Below, piece by piece: positions 35,301 through 45,329 of a stretch of 64,000 bases of DNA. The stretch covers positions 2,604,001-2,668,000 of the forward strand of contig JBAIAC010000007.1 in the NCBI GenBank assembly GCA_037349315.1, given 5' to 3'. Numbering within the stretch: the stretch's first letter is position 1; each line of letters opens with the position of its first letter. Made by a program: the position numbers and the translations under genes. The DNA is from Chelydra serpentina. Lineage: Eukaryota; Chordata; Testudines; Chelydridae. The notes under the pieces were generated by a model, which had not been told where the DNA came from, made no database searches, and saw only the letters and a program-made list of their open reading frames with translations.

Positions 35301-35555
35301 TTCATGATTGTCGCAAACACTGTAACAAAGTGTTAGCACAAATATATTGTTAGTATCTACTTTTATCTAAGAGTCACAATGCTTCTACTTTTCCTCTAAG
35401 ATTCAAAATGCTTTTTCCTCCCCTTCTGAGGACATAAGTATCGTATAAGAAATGGAAGCACAGAGCTCTAATACATTTCACTGAAATACACAAGCTACAA
35501 TTTAAAGCTTCCTAAGCCAGGAGGAAACTACAAGAAAAATCTACAATTACCGTAC

Positions 35556-35606
35556 CTTGGGAACGCTTTCGTTTAAGACATGCAGCATCTGTACTCTCCT
35601 TATATC
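35556..35606 (-). CDS. DDHD1: Candidate DDHD1 cassette exon, 51 nt
   Basis: Read on the minus strand, a pyrimidine-rich tract (CCCTCCCTTCTCTG) and an AG at GGAGAG| precede 51 nt that end at CCCAAG|GTACGG. Preceded by the phase-1 G of the 47452 exon, it encodes GYKESTDAACLKRKRSQ with no stop. It then passes phase 1 to the 29041 exon, so inclusion adds exactly 17 residues. It has a basic KRKR cluster. The AG is close to the tract but not the ideal CAG. It could be a genuine alternative exon or chance. I cannot confirm from memory that any annotated DDHD1 isoform carries it. Confidence 0.5.
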
Positions 35607-36138
35607 CTCTCCATTTGAACAGAGAAGGGAGGGAGAAGGGAGGGAGGTGGTAGACAACTAAAAGTAAAAACACTGAGCTTCAAAGTAAAATTTTAAAAGG
35701 GGGCATCATTTCTCTTTTCATTAGTATTATCATCACTGAAATGAATTGTCAGATTTGGCAAATATTACTCAAAAATACTGCAAGCACATAATTTTTTTTA
35801 ATGGATTTTGTAGCAAAAATGTCAATTCATGTTAGCCAAATGTTATTTCTTCAGTTCTCATAAAACAAACATTTATATCATCCTGGGTATGGCACATCTA
35901 ACACCATCAGTAAAAGACAAACCATGCCACAATGTGATTATCAATCTCACTCAGTGCCTTTGCATTAGCACGTTCAAAAACACAATGTAGTACATTCATG
36001 CAATGTGTAGTATGCAGGAATCTTAAATGTCATCTGTAAACAATAAAAAAGTTAGTAACTTTAAGGACAGCTACTGGATGCCTCCCTCAGTAGTATGAGG
36101 ACACAGTCATCAGAAGTTAGTTAGGCTAAAATATCCTA

Positions 36139-36525
36139 CTGTTTCCCTGTTTCGTAGGTCTGTAAACAGCTGCCTCTCACCCAGTCAGACAGCCCAGCAT
36201 ACACTCTGCTTGAGATATCCCTTCCATTCTTGAACAGCACTGGAGTTTTCCCATGGTGGTAAGGCAAGTCCGTCATTTTTGTAAGGTTTTCAATAGTCTC
36301 GTTTCATTCCTTCTAGGATACAAAGCAAGCCTATTGAAAAGAAAGCCCTGGGACTACTTTGCAACATTTGATGGACTTACCTTACCCTCATAGGGAGGCA
36401 CCAGTGCTGTTCAGTTATGGAAGGGACATCGTGAGAAGAATGAAAGTTGCAGTATCCCACCAGGCAGGAAGCTAGGTGATCTGAAGAAACTGCTCTCACA
36501 CACCTGTGAAACAGGAAAACAACAG
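36139..36525. repeat. Unassigned inverted repeat, arms about 150 bp
   Basis: The left arm (about 36139-36290) contains CCCTTCCATTCTTGAACAGCACTGG and GGTAAGGCAAGTCCGTCA (split here). The right arm (about 36365-36525), reverse complemented, reads CCCTTCCATAACTGAACAGC, ACTGG and GGTAAGGTAAGTCCATCA in the same order. It also reads CTGTTTCACAGGTGTGTG opposite CTGTTTCGTAGGTCTGTA. The spacer is about 75 bp. No terminal repeat family or TSD was recognised. Confidence 0.65.
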
Positions 36526-36701
36526 GTACCTTAAAGGTCAGTTTTGATTAACTGCTATTGTATTTATTTGGGGCTTCCAGCAGCTAGTCTGAGAGTGAGG
36601 CTCTCCCCCCAAAAGTGACTGTGTAAAAATGGCATCTTCTTACTCAGTACAACTGTTCTGTATGTATTCATTCAGTCATATCTTCTTTCTTTAGTGACTA
36701 A

Positions 36702-36973
36702 GGGCCTGCATACATGGTATGTCAGTCCACACTAGCTGGGGCATAAATACTAGTGCACACTAGCGTGTTGTGCACTAACTAGTCCGTGTGGACCCTACTG
36801 GCACACACTAAAAGTTCCCTACTGCACATTAACTTAGTACTGCTTGAAATAGGACTGCACTAACTTACACTAAGGAACTTTTAGTGAGTGCCAGCAGGGT
36901 CCACATAGGCCAGTAAATGTGCTAGATGCTGGTGTGCACTAGAATTTACATCCCAGTTAGTGGGGACAAGCCT
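36702..36973. mobile_element. Foldback miniature transposon
   Basis: Nearly the whole element is one palindrome. Left GTCCACACTAGCTGGGGCAT through TGTGGACCCTACTGGCACAC and ACTAAAAGTTCC pairs with the reverse complement of the right half (GTCCCCACTAACTGGGATGT, TGTGGACCCTGCTGGCACTC, ACTAAAAGTTCC). Arms are about 115 bp. An extra 15 bp near the left tip (CATACATGGTATGTC) has no partner. TAA lies at both outer edges, a probable 3-bp TSD of Harbinger type. Confidence 0.75.
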
Positions 36974-37739
36974 TAAGAAAGTTTTCCCTTTTATTAAAAA
37001 CACTTTTAGCGCCAGAAAGCCAATATGGCTAAGAATATGTGATTAAATTCTGAGAGAATGAAATGGACTCTCTATTCTGGTTCCTGAAAAAACAAAATCA
37101 CTAAGTTCCAATTGAAAGGACAGGTAAAATTTCCGCAACCCTACTGAAGACAATGAGACTGATTCCTCCTTTCACATAGATCAGTATAAACTGGAAGGAG
37201 GTCCACTATGTGACGAGGGTTAAAAGGTGTAAAGCTGATGTGTGAGAGCAGAAAATCAAGCTCATAAGGGGTGCACTTGTGTAACTGAAGGGAGAATTTG
37301 GTCTGCAGTCTGGCACTGCCTGGTGATTATACACTAGTCAGGAAATACCTGGCTTTACTTTCCCAGGTTGAATTTGACAGGCTGGCAATTAATCAAAAAA
37401 TCCTCCTTTAAAAAAAAAAAAAGAAAATTAGGGATGTCACGCAATTAAAAAAAAAATTGCTAAACAATAATTTAAATATTTTTGGATGTTTTCTACATTT
37501 TCAAATATATTGATTTCAATTACAACACAGAAAGCAAAGTATGTACAGTGCTCAGTTTATATTTATTTTTTATTACAAATATTTGCACTGTAAAAAACAA
37601 AAGAAATAGTATTTTTCAATTCCCCCGTTGCAAGTACTGTAGTGCAATCTCTTTATCATGAAAGTTGAATTTACAAATGTAGAATTGTGTGTTTAAAAAA
37701 ACCAACAACCTGCATTAAAAACAAAAACAAAAACCAATG

Positions 37740-38360
37740 TCAAACTTTAGAGCCAACAAGTCCACTCAGTCCTACTTCTTGTTCAGCAAATCTCAGACAA
37801 ACAAGTTTGTTTACATTTGCAGGAGATAATGGTGCCCGCTTCTTGCTCACAATGTCACCTGAAAGTGAGAACAGGTGTTCTTATGGCACTGTTGTAGCTG
37901 GCGTCACAAGACATTTACGTGCCAAATGCCCTAAAGATTCATATGTTCCTTCATGCTTCAACCACCATTCCAGAGGACGTGTCCATGCTGATGATGGGTT
38001 CTGTTCAATAACGATCCAAAGCAGCGCGGACCGACGCATGCTCACTTTCATCACCTGAGTCAGATGCCAACAGCAGAAAGTTGAGTTTAAGACTTCTGAA
38101 AGTATGCGCCAGACCTCGTCCCTCTCAGATTTTGGAAGACACTTCAAACTCTTAAACCTTGGGTCAAGCGCTGTAGCTATCTTTAGAAATCTCACATTGG
38201 TACCTTCTTTGCATTTTGTCAAATTTGCAGTGAAAGTGTTCTTAAAACGAACAACATGTGCTGGGTCATCATCCGAGACTGCTATAATATGAAATATATG
38301 GCAGAATGCGGGTAAAACAGAGCAGGAGACATTGAACTCTTTGGGGGAGAATTGTGTCAC
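37740..38360 (-). pseudogene. hAT transposase C-terminal relic (hATC)
   Basis: An open run on minus from 38360 encodes VVRFKNTFTANLTKCKE-like residues, ATALDPRFKSLKCLPKSE, PLEWWLKHEGTYESLGHLA, and then the hATC dimerisation-domain start (RKCLVTPATTVP). A TAA codon stops it at 37881-37883 where the family has a Ser (TTVPSER). The frame then continues with LFSLSGDIVSKKRAPLSPAN to about 37740. Similarity is to Ac/ZBED-type hAT proteins. The N-terminal zinc finger and catalytic residues are absent. Confidence 0.75.
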
Positions 38361-38394
38361 AAATTTAATTAACGCTTTTTTTTTTTAAATGAGC

Positions 38395-38660
38395 ATCATC
38401 AGCATGGAAGCATGTCCTCTGCAATGGTGACCAAAGCATGAAGGGGCATATGAATGTTTAGCATATCTGGCACGTACATACCTTACAATGCCGGCTACAA
38501 AAGTGCCACGTGAATGCCTGTTCTCACTTTCAGGCGACATTATAAATAATAAGCAGGCAGTATTATGTCCCGTAAACGTAAAGAAACTTATTTGTCTTTG
38601 CGACTGGCTGGACAAGAAATAGGACTGAGTGGACTTGTAGGCTCTGAAGTTTTACACTGT
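38395..38660 (+). pseudogene. Second, inverted hATC relic
   Basis: On the plus strand the right arm translates as KHEGAYECLAYLARTYL, TMPATKVPRECLFSLSGDI, then VNKLICL-like residues. It is the same domain as the left arm in opposite orientation, interrupted by stops. It differs from the left copy at many codons, so the duplication is old. Confidence 0.7.
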
Positions 38661-38979
38661 TTTGTTTTTGAGTGCAGTTATGGAACAAAAAAAAAATCTA
38701 CATATGTAAGTTGCACTTTCACAAATTGAAAAATAATATTTCTTTTATCATTTTCAGAGTGCAAATATTAGTAATAAAAATAGTAATATAAAGTGAGAAC
38801 TGTACACTTTGTATTCTGTGTTATAATTGAAATCAATACATTTGAAAATGTAGAAAAACATCCAAAAATATTTAATAAATTTCACTTGGTATTCTATTGC
38901 TTAACAGTGCGATTAAAATTGCGATTAATTTTTTTGGAGTTAATCGCATGAGTTAACTGCAATTAATTGACAGCCCTAA

Positions 38980-39385
38980 AAAAAAGTTCTGATTTGATCA
39001 ATCTGATCTGGATTTACTGAGGCACACAAACCAGGTAGCCCACAATGCAATTTTTACAGAGTCAATTAGTGGAGTACAGCTGCATTTTAAACGTGCAAGC
39101 GCATAACAAAAACAAATACACAGTAAGTGACGGTTTCCAACATGAAACTCACTCAATTTCAAAAACAGTATATTTCAAAATTCATTTAAATGATGGCTTC
39201 AGAATGATTTTCTGCAGCTTTGATCCAATAGAATGGTACTAAATTTGTACTCTTTGCATATTTTCAAGTTAAACTTCCAGCTCACTCCCTTCTAATTAAA
39301 TGTGAATACACATGAAAAACCATCCATCAAAAGATCATAGACAGTGCCACAAAGGCAGTTAATATTAGACGGTTAAGTGAAATGC
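38980..39385. other. DDHD1 intron, nothing recognised
   Basis: No feature supported. Confidence 0.45.
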
Positions 39386-39392
39386 TTTAGAA

Positions 39393-40017
39393 CAGTGGTG
39401 TCCAACCTTGTGGCCCAAGAGGGTTAAGAAATTTTTAATTTAATTATAAACTGAAAGCGTTCTCTGACCCACGCCCTGCGTTTTAAAATGTGTTTGAATT
39501 ACCTCTGTCTCTACAGGGAGCAAGCTAGGTCAACTGCCTCCCTTCACTTCTCCTGTTGCCCCAAGAGTAGCTCTGGTCTGAGCCAGAAAGATACTAGGTA
39601 GCTGCTATCCCTTCCCTGTTTGCCACACCCCCACAGGTCAACTCCTCAAATGCAGGGGAGGGAAGAGAGAGTAGCTTTAACTTGTGCCAACTGACTACTG
39701 TTTCCAAGGGACCATCTGCCAGCTGAACCCAATTGGAGCATGCCACTGTACAGGCATTCTCCCCATTCCTCCCCTCCAACCAACACACCCCATGTCAATC
39801 CTTGACATGCCCTGTACACCAGGAACTGCAGGCTACCAACTCTATGCCTTGTAGGGATTCCCCCATGCCAGGGGAATTCCTAGAAAGGGAATTGTGAATG
39901 GTTTTAGCTCCCTTTGTGCCACCTGAGGCAAAAGCAGAACAACAACGAATCTGTGCCAAATACTGACTGTGACCCCTTGACTTGAAATATGTTCAGCCCT
40001 CAGGTCAGACACCACTG
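39393..40017. mobile_element. hAT miniature, worn TSD
   Basis: Ends CAGTGGTGTCCAACCTTG and GGTCAGACACCACTG are a hAT-type inverted pair. The flanking octamers (CTTTAGAA and CTCTTAAA) agree at only five or so positions, so this copy is older than its relatives at 22121, 23302, 24743 and 42384. No transposase. Confidence 0.7.
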
Positions 40018-40083
40018 CTCTTAAAAAAAAACAAATTTTTTTTTTCTGTTTAAGATCTTATATTAGCAACACATTTAGCTATA

Positions 40084-40295
40084 CGGGGAGTCACATCTTA
40101 CGCGGGGGTTAGGTTCTAAAATCAGCGTGTAAGGCGAAAATTGCGTAGTCAAACTCTCATTGAGTGGAATGGCGGGCAGAATTGTCCGCACCAAAGGTAC
40201 AGTATTTAAATTGTTATGTTTCTCTTTTTTGTTTTTGCCGAGCGCGTAGAGTTGAATTCGCGTAAGTTAAATGCGCGTATGATGCGACTCCACTG
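40084..40295. mobile_element. Tc1/mariner-type miniature with TA TSD
   Basis: TA flanks both sides (40082-40083 and 40296-40297). The left end CGGGGAGTCACATCTTACGCG pairs with the reverse complement of the right end, CAGTGGAGTCGCATCATACGCG (split in reading). The interior has AAATTGCGTAGTC and ATTCGCGTAAGTTAAATGCG. At 212 bp it is non-autonomous. Confidence 0.82.
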
Positions 40296-40538
40296 TACGA
40301 CAATAGATTTACTTTTAAAACCTGCCAGGACCTGAGTTCAGGCTTCTGTTTCTCCTACAACAGCTGCAGATATTGCATGTAGATCACTAAAGAATACAGC
40401 TCTCTGCACTCATTTTAGGTAAACTACTGCATAAAAAAACTAAACTTTAACACTAGCCCTGGCTAGTATGTAAAGGAAAAAGTGATTTATCAATTCTTTA
40501 TGTAAAAGTGTATTTTAAGTCCACCCTGCATGGTGTTA

Positions 40539-40834
40539 GGCTTGGTCCACACTAAGCCCCCAGTTCGAACTAAGATACGCAACTTCAGCTACGTTAATAA
40601 TGTAGCTGAAGTCGAAGTATCTTAGTTCGAACTTCAAGGTACTTACCGCTGGTCCACACGGCGGCAGGCAGGCTCCCCCGTCGACTCCGCCTACTCCTCT
40701 CATGGAGCAGGATTACTGGCATCGACGGCGAGCACTTCCGGGATCGATTTATCGCGTCTAGACAAGACGCAATAAATCGATCCCAGAAGATCGATTGCGT
40801 GCCGCCGAACCAGCCGGTAAGTATGGACGTACCC
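40539..40834. mobile_element. Harbinger miniature (MITE), TTA TSD
   Basis: TTA at 40536-40538 and 40835-40837. Termini are GGCTTGGTCCACACTA and GGGTACGTCCATACTT (reverse complement). It is the same family as 19528-19822, with the same internal AGTTCGAACTAAGATAC hairpin and GATCGATTTATCGCGTCTAG block. The two copies differ by scattered substitutions and few gaps. Confidence 0.88.
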
Positions 40835-40837
40835 TTA

Positions 40838-42375
40838 GTGATTTAAGATCTTATACAGTTTTTTGCACTCATTTGAAAAGCATTTTTTCAGTTGAAATAT
40901 TGCTGCATAGAATAGGAAATGTGAAATTCTGACACTATTTTGAAATTTTTCATTTCAGCTTCCTTCAAGAATTTCGGTGAGTCTATAAATAAAGCTACTG
41001 GGTATATGCAGTACAAGAAAAGCAAGTGTGGGACCTTTAAGAAAGCCAATATTTCTAGAAAAACAATCTGAGATATAAGCACAAATTGTAGACATGATTA
41101 AAGAGACACTGAAGGCATTTTAAAAAGAATCAAAAATTGATGCATCACAAATGCTTGGAAGCTTAAAATTGAGAACTTCATCCTTAATCAACAGTGACTT
41201 CACCTTCCTTCCTATGTTCAGACTAATTTATAATTGCTGGGTTCACGAATGCTGGATTAGAAACTGAATCAATCTTTAGAACAAGAATGAACAAATCTGA
41301 TATGGAAAAAAACTACAGAGTTGGATGAACTATACAAAAAGTATTTTAAAAGTTAATTTGGGGGCCTTAATATGACACCTAACATTGTCTCTTTAAATGC
41401 CACCAAACGTCAAACTAACAATCACCATATTTCTGGTTGGTGTTTACCATAACAGAACTAACGCACAATGTTTGAGGTTTTCAGCAGTCATCAGGGGTGT
41501 GACAGTCACGTTTAAGGAAGGCCATATGGCCAAATGTCAATCTCTACTCCAAATAAAGCAACTATGCATTTATTATAATTGTGTGTTAAAATTTGATAAT
41601 TTGATATACAATTATTTAATTTAAGAAGAGGCAGAATTTTTTTCCTGAAACTGCTCATTTATTTTTGTGACTTGCATAACCCTAAACACTGGCTGTGGAA
41701 AAGTTCTCCACAATGAAGCAGTCAGACAAATGCAGCCCAACATCCTATCCTCCTCCTCTTCAAGTGTGGCCCCTTCTACAGTTGAAAGTATTTTACTCTG
41801 CTTTATAATGGCAGTGTGTCTGCATCCTTTCCTACAGAAAAATACCTCTGGGACAGGTGTCTACTGGTTTTATTCAAGTCACAAAACACAAACTAGTAGA
41901 CGGAAAAATCTGTCTGGAACTTGGCTTGCATCGGAACAGATTCCAGGGTGAAGAGACAAAGGTCACAGGAAAAGGCCATGATGCTACTAATGGAGAAAAC
42001 AAGAAAAGCAGCAAACTAAAGGAGGAAGAAAAGATGGAGAGCTGCAGTCTCCTTCCCCGATTCACCTTGGAAGATAGCCACTTTGGCCTTTCCACTCAAA
42101 GGAACCAGATGCAAAAAAGTCCTGAATGTCCTATCTAGTGAGGCTGAGTACAAATGGCTCTTTTGTAGTTTTTTACTGAAGGTCTTGTCTCTCTCGACAC
42201 AGAAAAACATGGGACCAGATTCTGGCCCATGCAACAGCCCCTTTGACCTGCTCTGTGGAGTCCTCAGAAGGCAGAAAGCCAGCTCTACACCCCCCTTACC
42301 CAGCATTCCTATCTAGATAAAAACAACATGCCAAGGACATGATGGTGGAGAGGGTGTGGCTGAAGCATAGTGGGA
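40838..42375. other. DDHD1 intron, nothing recognised
   Basis: The open frames at 41667-42316 on both strands have no recognisable domain and no splice signals that fit DDHD1, so they are not called. Confidence 0.45.
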
Positions 42376-42383
42376 CTCTAGAC

Positions 42384-43180
42384 CAGTGGTTTTCAAACTT
42401 TTTTTCTAGTGACCCAAGTTGAAGAAAATTGTTGATGCCCGCAACCCAACAGAGCTGGGGCAGAGGGGTTTGGTATGTGGAAGGGGCTCAGGGCTTGGGC
42501 AGAGGGTTGGGGTGAGGGCTGCGGGGTGTGGCCAGGGATGAGGGATTTGGTGTGCAGGAGGGGGCTCTGGATTTGGGGGGAGGCTCAGGGCTGGGACAGG
42601 GGGTCAGGTCTCTGGAATTGGGGGTGCAGGCTCTGGGGTGGGGCCAGCAATGAGGAGCTCGGGGTGCAGGAGGGGGCTCTGGGTTTCGGGGGCTCAGGGC
42701 TGGGGCAAGGGATTGGGGAGCGGGGTTGGGGTGTGGGCTTACCTCAGACGGCTCCTGGTCAGCAGCACAGCAGGGGTGCCAAGGCAAGCTTCCTGCCTGT
42801 CCTGGCACCGCGGACTGCGCTGCGCCCCGGAAGCAGCCAGCAGCAGGTCCGGCTCCTAGGTGGAGGTGTGCAAGCAGCTCCGTGTGGCTCTCGCCCGCAG
42901 GCACCGCCCCCCCCAGATCCCATCAGCCAGTGCTTGGGGCGGGGGCAGCGCGCAGAACCCTGTGCCACCCCCCCTGCCTACGAGCTGGACCTGCTGCTGG
43001 CTGCTTCCGGGGCGCAGCTCAGTGTCAGAACACATAGGGACTAACCTGCCTTAGCCAGGCAGCACCGCCAACGGGACTTTTAATGGCCCGGTCGTCAGTG
43101 CTGACCAGAGCCGCCGCGATTCAGTGCCTTACATTCTGCAACCCAGTACTGGGTCCCAACCCGCACTTTGAAAACCACTG
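42384..43180. mobile_element. hAT element, non-autonomous, 8-bp TSD
   Basis: Ends CAGTGGTTTTCAAACTTTT and CACTTTGAAAACCACTG. CTCTAGAC is duplicated (42376-42383 and 43181-43188). The interior is G-rich repeat text (GGGGGCTCTGGGTTTCGGGG type) that yields long but meaningless open frames such as 42475-43044 plus. It resembles the 13952 element in composition but has clear hAT ends. Confidence 0.9.
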
Positions 43181-43530
43181 CTCTAGACAACCCCAGTCAA
43201 TGAAACAGCCCCTCACAAGCTGGCTAAATTACAGCAGCCTCATGGTCACGAACATGTTCAGGACCAAACCAGCACCCAGTAGTTGTAGGGAAAGGGAGAA
43301 TGCAAACCCTTTGCCTCCATACCCAAATGCAGCAAGTGGAGCTCTGACACAGTATAGGACCCAGCCTAAAACTTCTGATAGGAGGAGCCATAACTTAGAA
43401 CAAGGAACTTCAGATAACATGAAGGCTTCTTGGATGCAGATTCAGATCAATTTGGATATCGCAAACCTGGAGGTCTCGTTATTTTTTTGGACTTTCTTAA
43501 AGGACAAAGAGGGATCCTGTATTTCTACTG

Positions 43531-43747
43531 AAGCGACAAAGGGTTCTGTGGCACCTTATAGACTAACAGAGGTATTGGAGCATAAGCTTTCGTGGGTGAA
43601 TACCCACTTCATCGGATGCAAGCAGTGGAAATGCTGACATTCACCCACGAAAGCTTATGCTCCAATACCTCTGTTAGTCTATAAGGTGCCAAAGGACCCT
43701 TTGTCGCTTCTACAGATCCAGACTAACACGGCTACCCCTCTGATACT
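43531..43747 (+). mobile_element. Palindromic Penelope-like insertion, 13-bp TSD
   Basis: TGTATTTCTACTG flanks both sides (43518-43530 and 43748-43760). The left arm begins AAGCGACAAAGGGTTC and holds the hairpin in antisense. The right arm repeats it inverted and runs past that point to the family end (AGACTAACACGGCTACCCCTC). The arms meet at GCAGTGGAAATGCTGACATTC, so the loop is almost nil and the hairpin core survives complete only in the left arm. Confidence 0.85.
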
Positions 43748-43884
43748 TGTATTTCTACTGTTTTTACACAATACATAATTAATCTGTGGTCACCACTGAA
43801 GCCAAGAGCTTAGCAGGATACTAAAAAGGATCAAACATATATATGGCTAACAAAACATCCAGCTGCATCACACAGACTAAACAA

Positions 43885-44335
43885 ATTTCACATCTCAAAG
43901 AAGAAGACCTATGCTAAACTGACCTATGAAGAAAGGTTGAAAAAAATGGGCTTGTTTAATCTGGAGAAGAAAAAAATCAAAGGGGTACATGATAACAGTC
44001 TTCAAGTACGTAAAAGATTGTTATCAAGAGGAGGGTGATAAATTGTTCCTCTTATCCACTAAGAACAGGACAAGAACTAACAAGCTTAAATCGCAGCAAG
44101 CAAGATTTAGGTTAGACATTAGGAAAAGCTTCCTAACTGCAAGGGTAGTTAAGCGCTGGAACAACTACCTAGCAAGATAGTGGAATATCTGTCATTGGAG
44201 GTTTTTAAGAGCAGGGTTAGACAAACACCTATCAGGGACGGTCTACATAATACTTAGTCCTGCCTCAATACAGGGGGCTGGACTAGATGACCTATTGAGG
44301 TCCCTTCCAGTCTTACATTTCTGAGATTCTAATTT
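43885..44335 (+). mobile_element. CR1-type LINE 3' end, second subfamily
   Basis: Contains ACCTATGAAGAAAGGTTGAAA and a frame with [35 protein letters not shown] and TARVVKRWNN, the CR1 ORF2 C-terminus. It ends GGTCCCTTCCAGTCTTACATTTC plus GAGATTCTAA (split here). It differs from the 9178 family and is more decayed, with stops in the last 20 codons. The 5' limit may extend left to about 43795. Confidence 0.8.
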
Positions 44336-44677
44336 ATGAGGCTTAAAAAAGAAGGAAATCCCACCATGGGCAGATTATTCCATTAGAGGGTTTCCTGCAC
44401 CTCCCTCTAAAGTATCCAGTACTCGCCACTGCAAGAGACAGGATACCTGACTAATGGACTACACCCTGATCTAGCAAAGCAATTCTTACTTGCCCATGAC
44501 CTACCATTGATATGCCTTAAAGGTCCTGCATAATTTCTTGTTATTTTCCTTGATGAGGGACTGGAATCCAGGATCAGAACTAGGGAAAGGGATAACTTGA
44601 CTCAGGCTTCCTCCTCCTACAGAGTGGGACATTCCCCTGAAGGGAAATCACAGAACTAAGAAAGACACTGATATGAG

Positions 44678-45318
44678 AAGTCCTTGTGGTGCCTTAGAGA
44701 CTAACACATTTATTTGGGCATAAGCTTTCGTAGGCTATAACCCACTTCATCAGATGCATGGAGTGGAAAATACAGTAGGCAGGTATAAATACACAGCACA
44801 TGGAAAGATGGGAGTTGTCTTACCAAGTGCGGGGGGGGTCAGTGCTAACGAGGCCAATTCAATCACGGTGGATGTAACAGACTTAAAAGTGGCCATTCTT
44901 CAAGAAAAAAAACTTCAAAACCAGACTCCAACGAGAAACTGCAGAACTGGAATTAATTTGCAAACCTGACACCATCAAATTAGGCCTGAACAAAGACTGG
45001 GAGTGGCTGGGTCACTACAAAACATAATTTCCCCTCTGTTGATACTCACACCTTTTTGTCAACTGTTGGAAATGGGCCACATCCACCATGACTGAATTGG
45101 CCTCGTTAGCACTGACCCCACACTCGGTAAGGCAACTCCCATCTTTTCATGTGCTGTGTATTTATACCTGCCTACTGTATTTTCCATTCCATGGATCTGA
45201 TGAAGTGGGTTTTAGCCCACGAAAGCCTATGCCCAAATAAATGTGTTAGTCTCTAAGGTGCCACAAGGGCTCCTCATTGGTTTTGCTGATACAGACTAAC
45301 ACGGCTGCTCCTCTGAAA
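44678..45318 (+). mobile_element. Palindromic Penelope-like insertion, 11-bp TSD
   Basis: ACTGATATGAG flanks both sides (44667-44677 and 45319-45329). The left arm (44678-44860) is the inverted, end-less copy of the 3' region. The centre (about 44870-45026) encodes TDLKVAILQEKK, then frame-shifted RETAELE-like, ICK-like and GLNKDWEWLGHYKT residues. This is the C-terminus of a GIY-YIG-bearing Penelope protein. The right arm (about 45090-45318) is the complete 3' region with the intact hairpin (CTGATGA at 45197-45203). The sense strand is plus. Confidence 0.82.
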
Positions 45319-45329
45319 ACTGATATGAG

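Larger units (their letters stand above)
37429..38978. mobile_element. Foldback hAT element, 1.55 kb
   Basis: Terminal repeats are TAGGGATGTCA on the left and TAGGGCTGTCA on the right (reverse complement). The arms are about 560-590 bp each: 37429-38000 is the reverse complement of 38395-38978 with many substitutions and small gaps (for example GAAATCAATATATTTGAAAA against GAAATCAATACATTTGAAAA). The spacer at about 38000-38390 is unique. Both arms carry the same transposase C-terminal segment. The flanks are poly-A, so the 8-bp TSD cannot be read. Confidence 0.82.

Noticed and set aside
35545..35610. Alternative 53-nt version of the candidate cassette exon using the earlier AG
   Set aside because: It would shift the frame and does not fit the phase-1 neighbours; the 51-nt version does.
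37687..38058. Plus-strand 123-codon frame
   Set aside because: It is antisense to the hAT transposase relic, whose minus-strand reading has recognisable hATC residues.
41667..42316. Overlapping frames of 73 to 96 codons on both strands
   Set aside because: No domain, no splice sites in phase with DDHD1, and both strands open equally.
42475..43044. 189-codon open frame
   Set aside because: Lies wholly inside a hAT element bounded by CTCTAGAC duplications. Repeat-derived.
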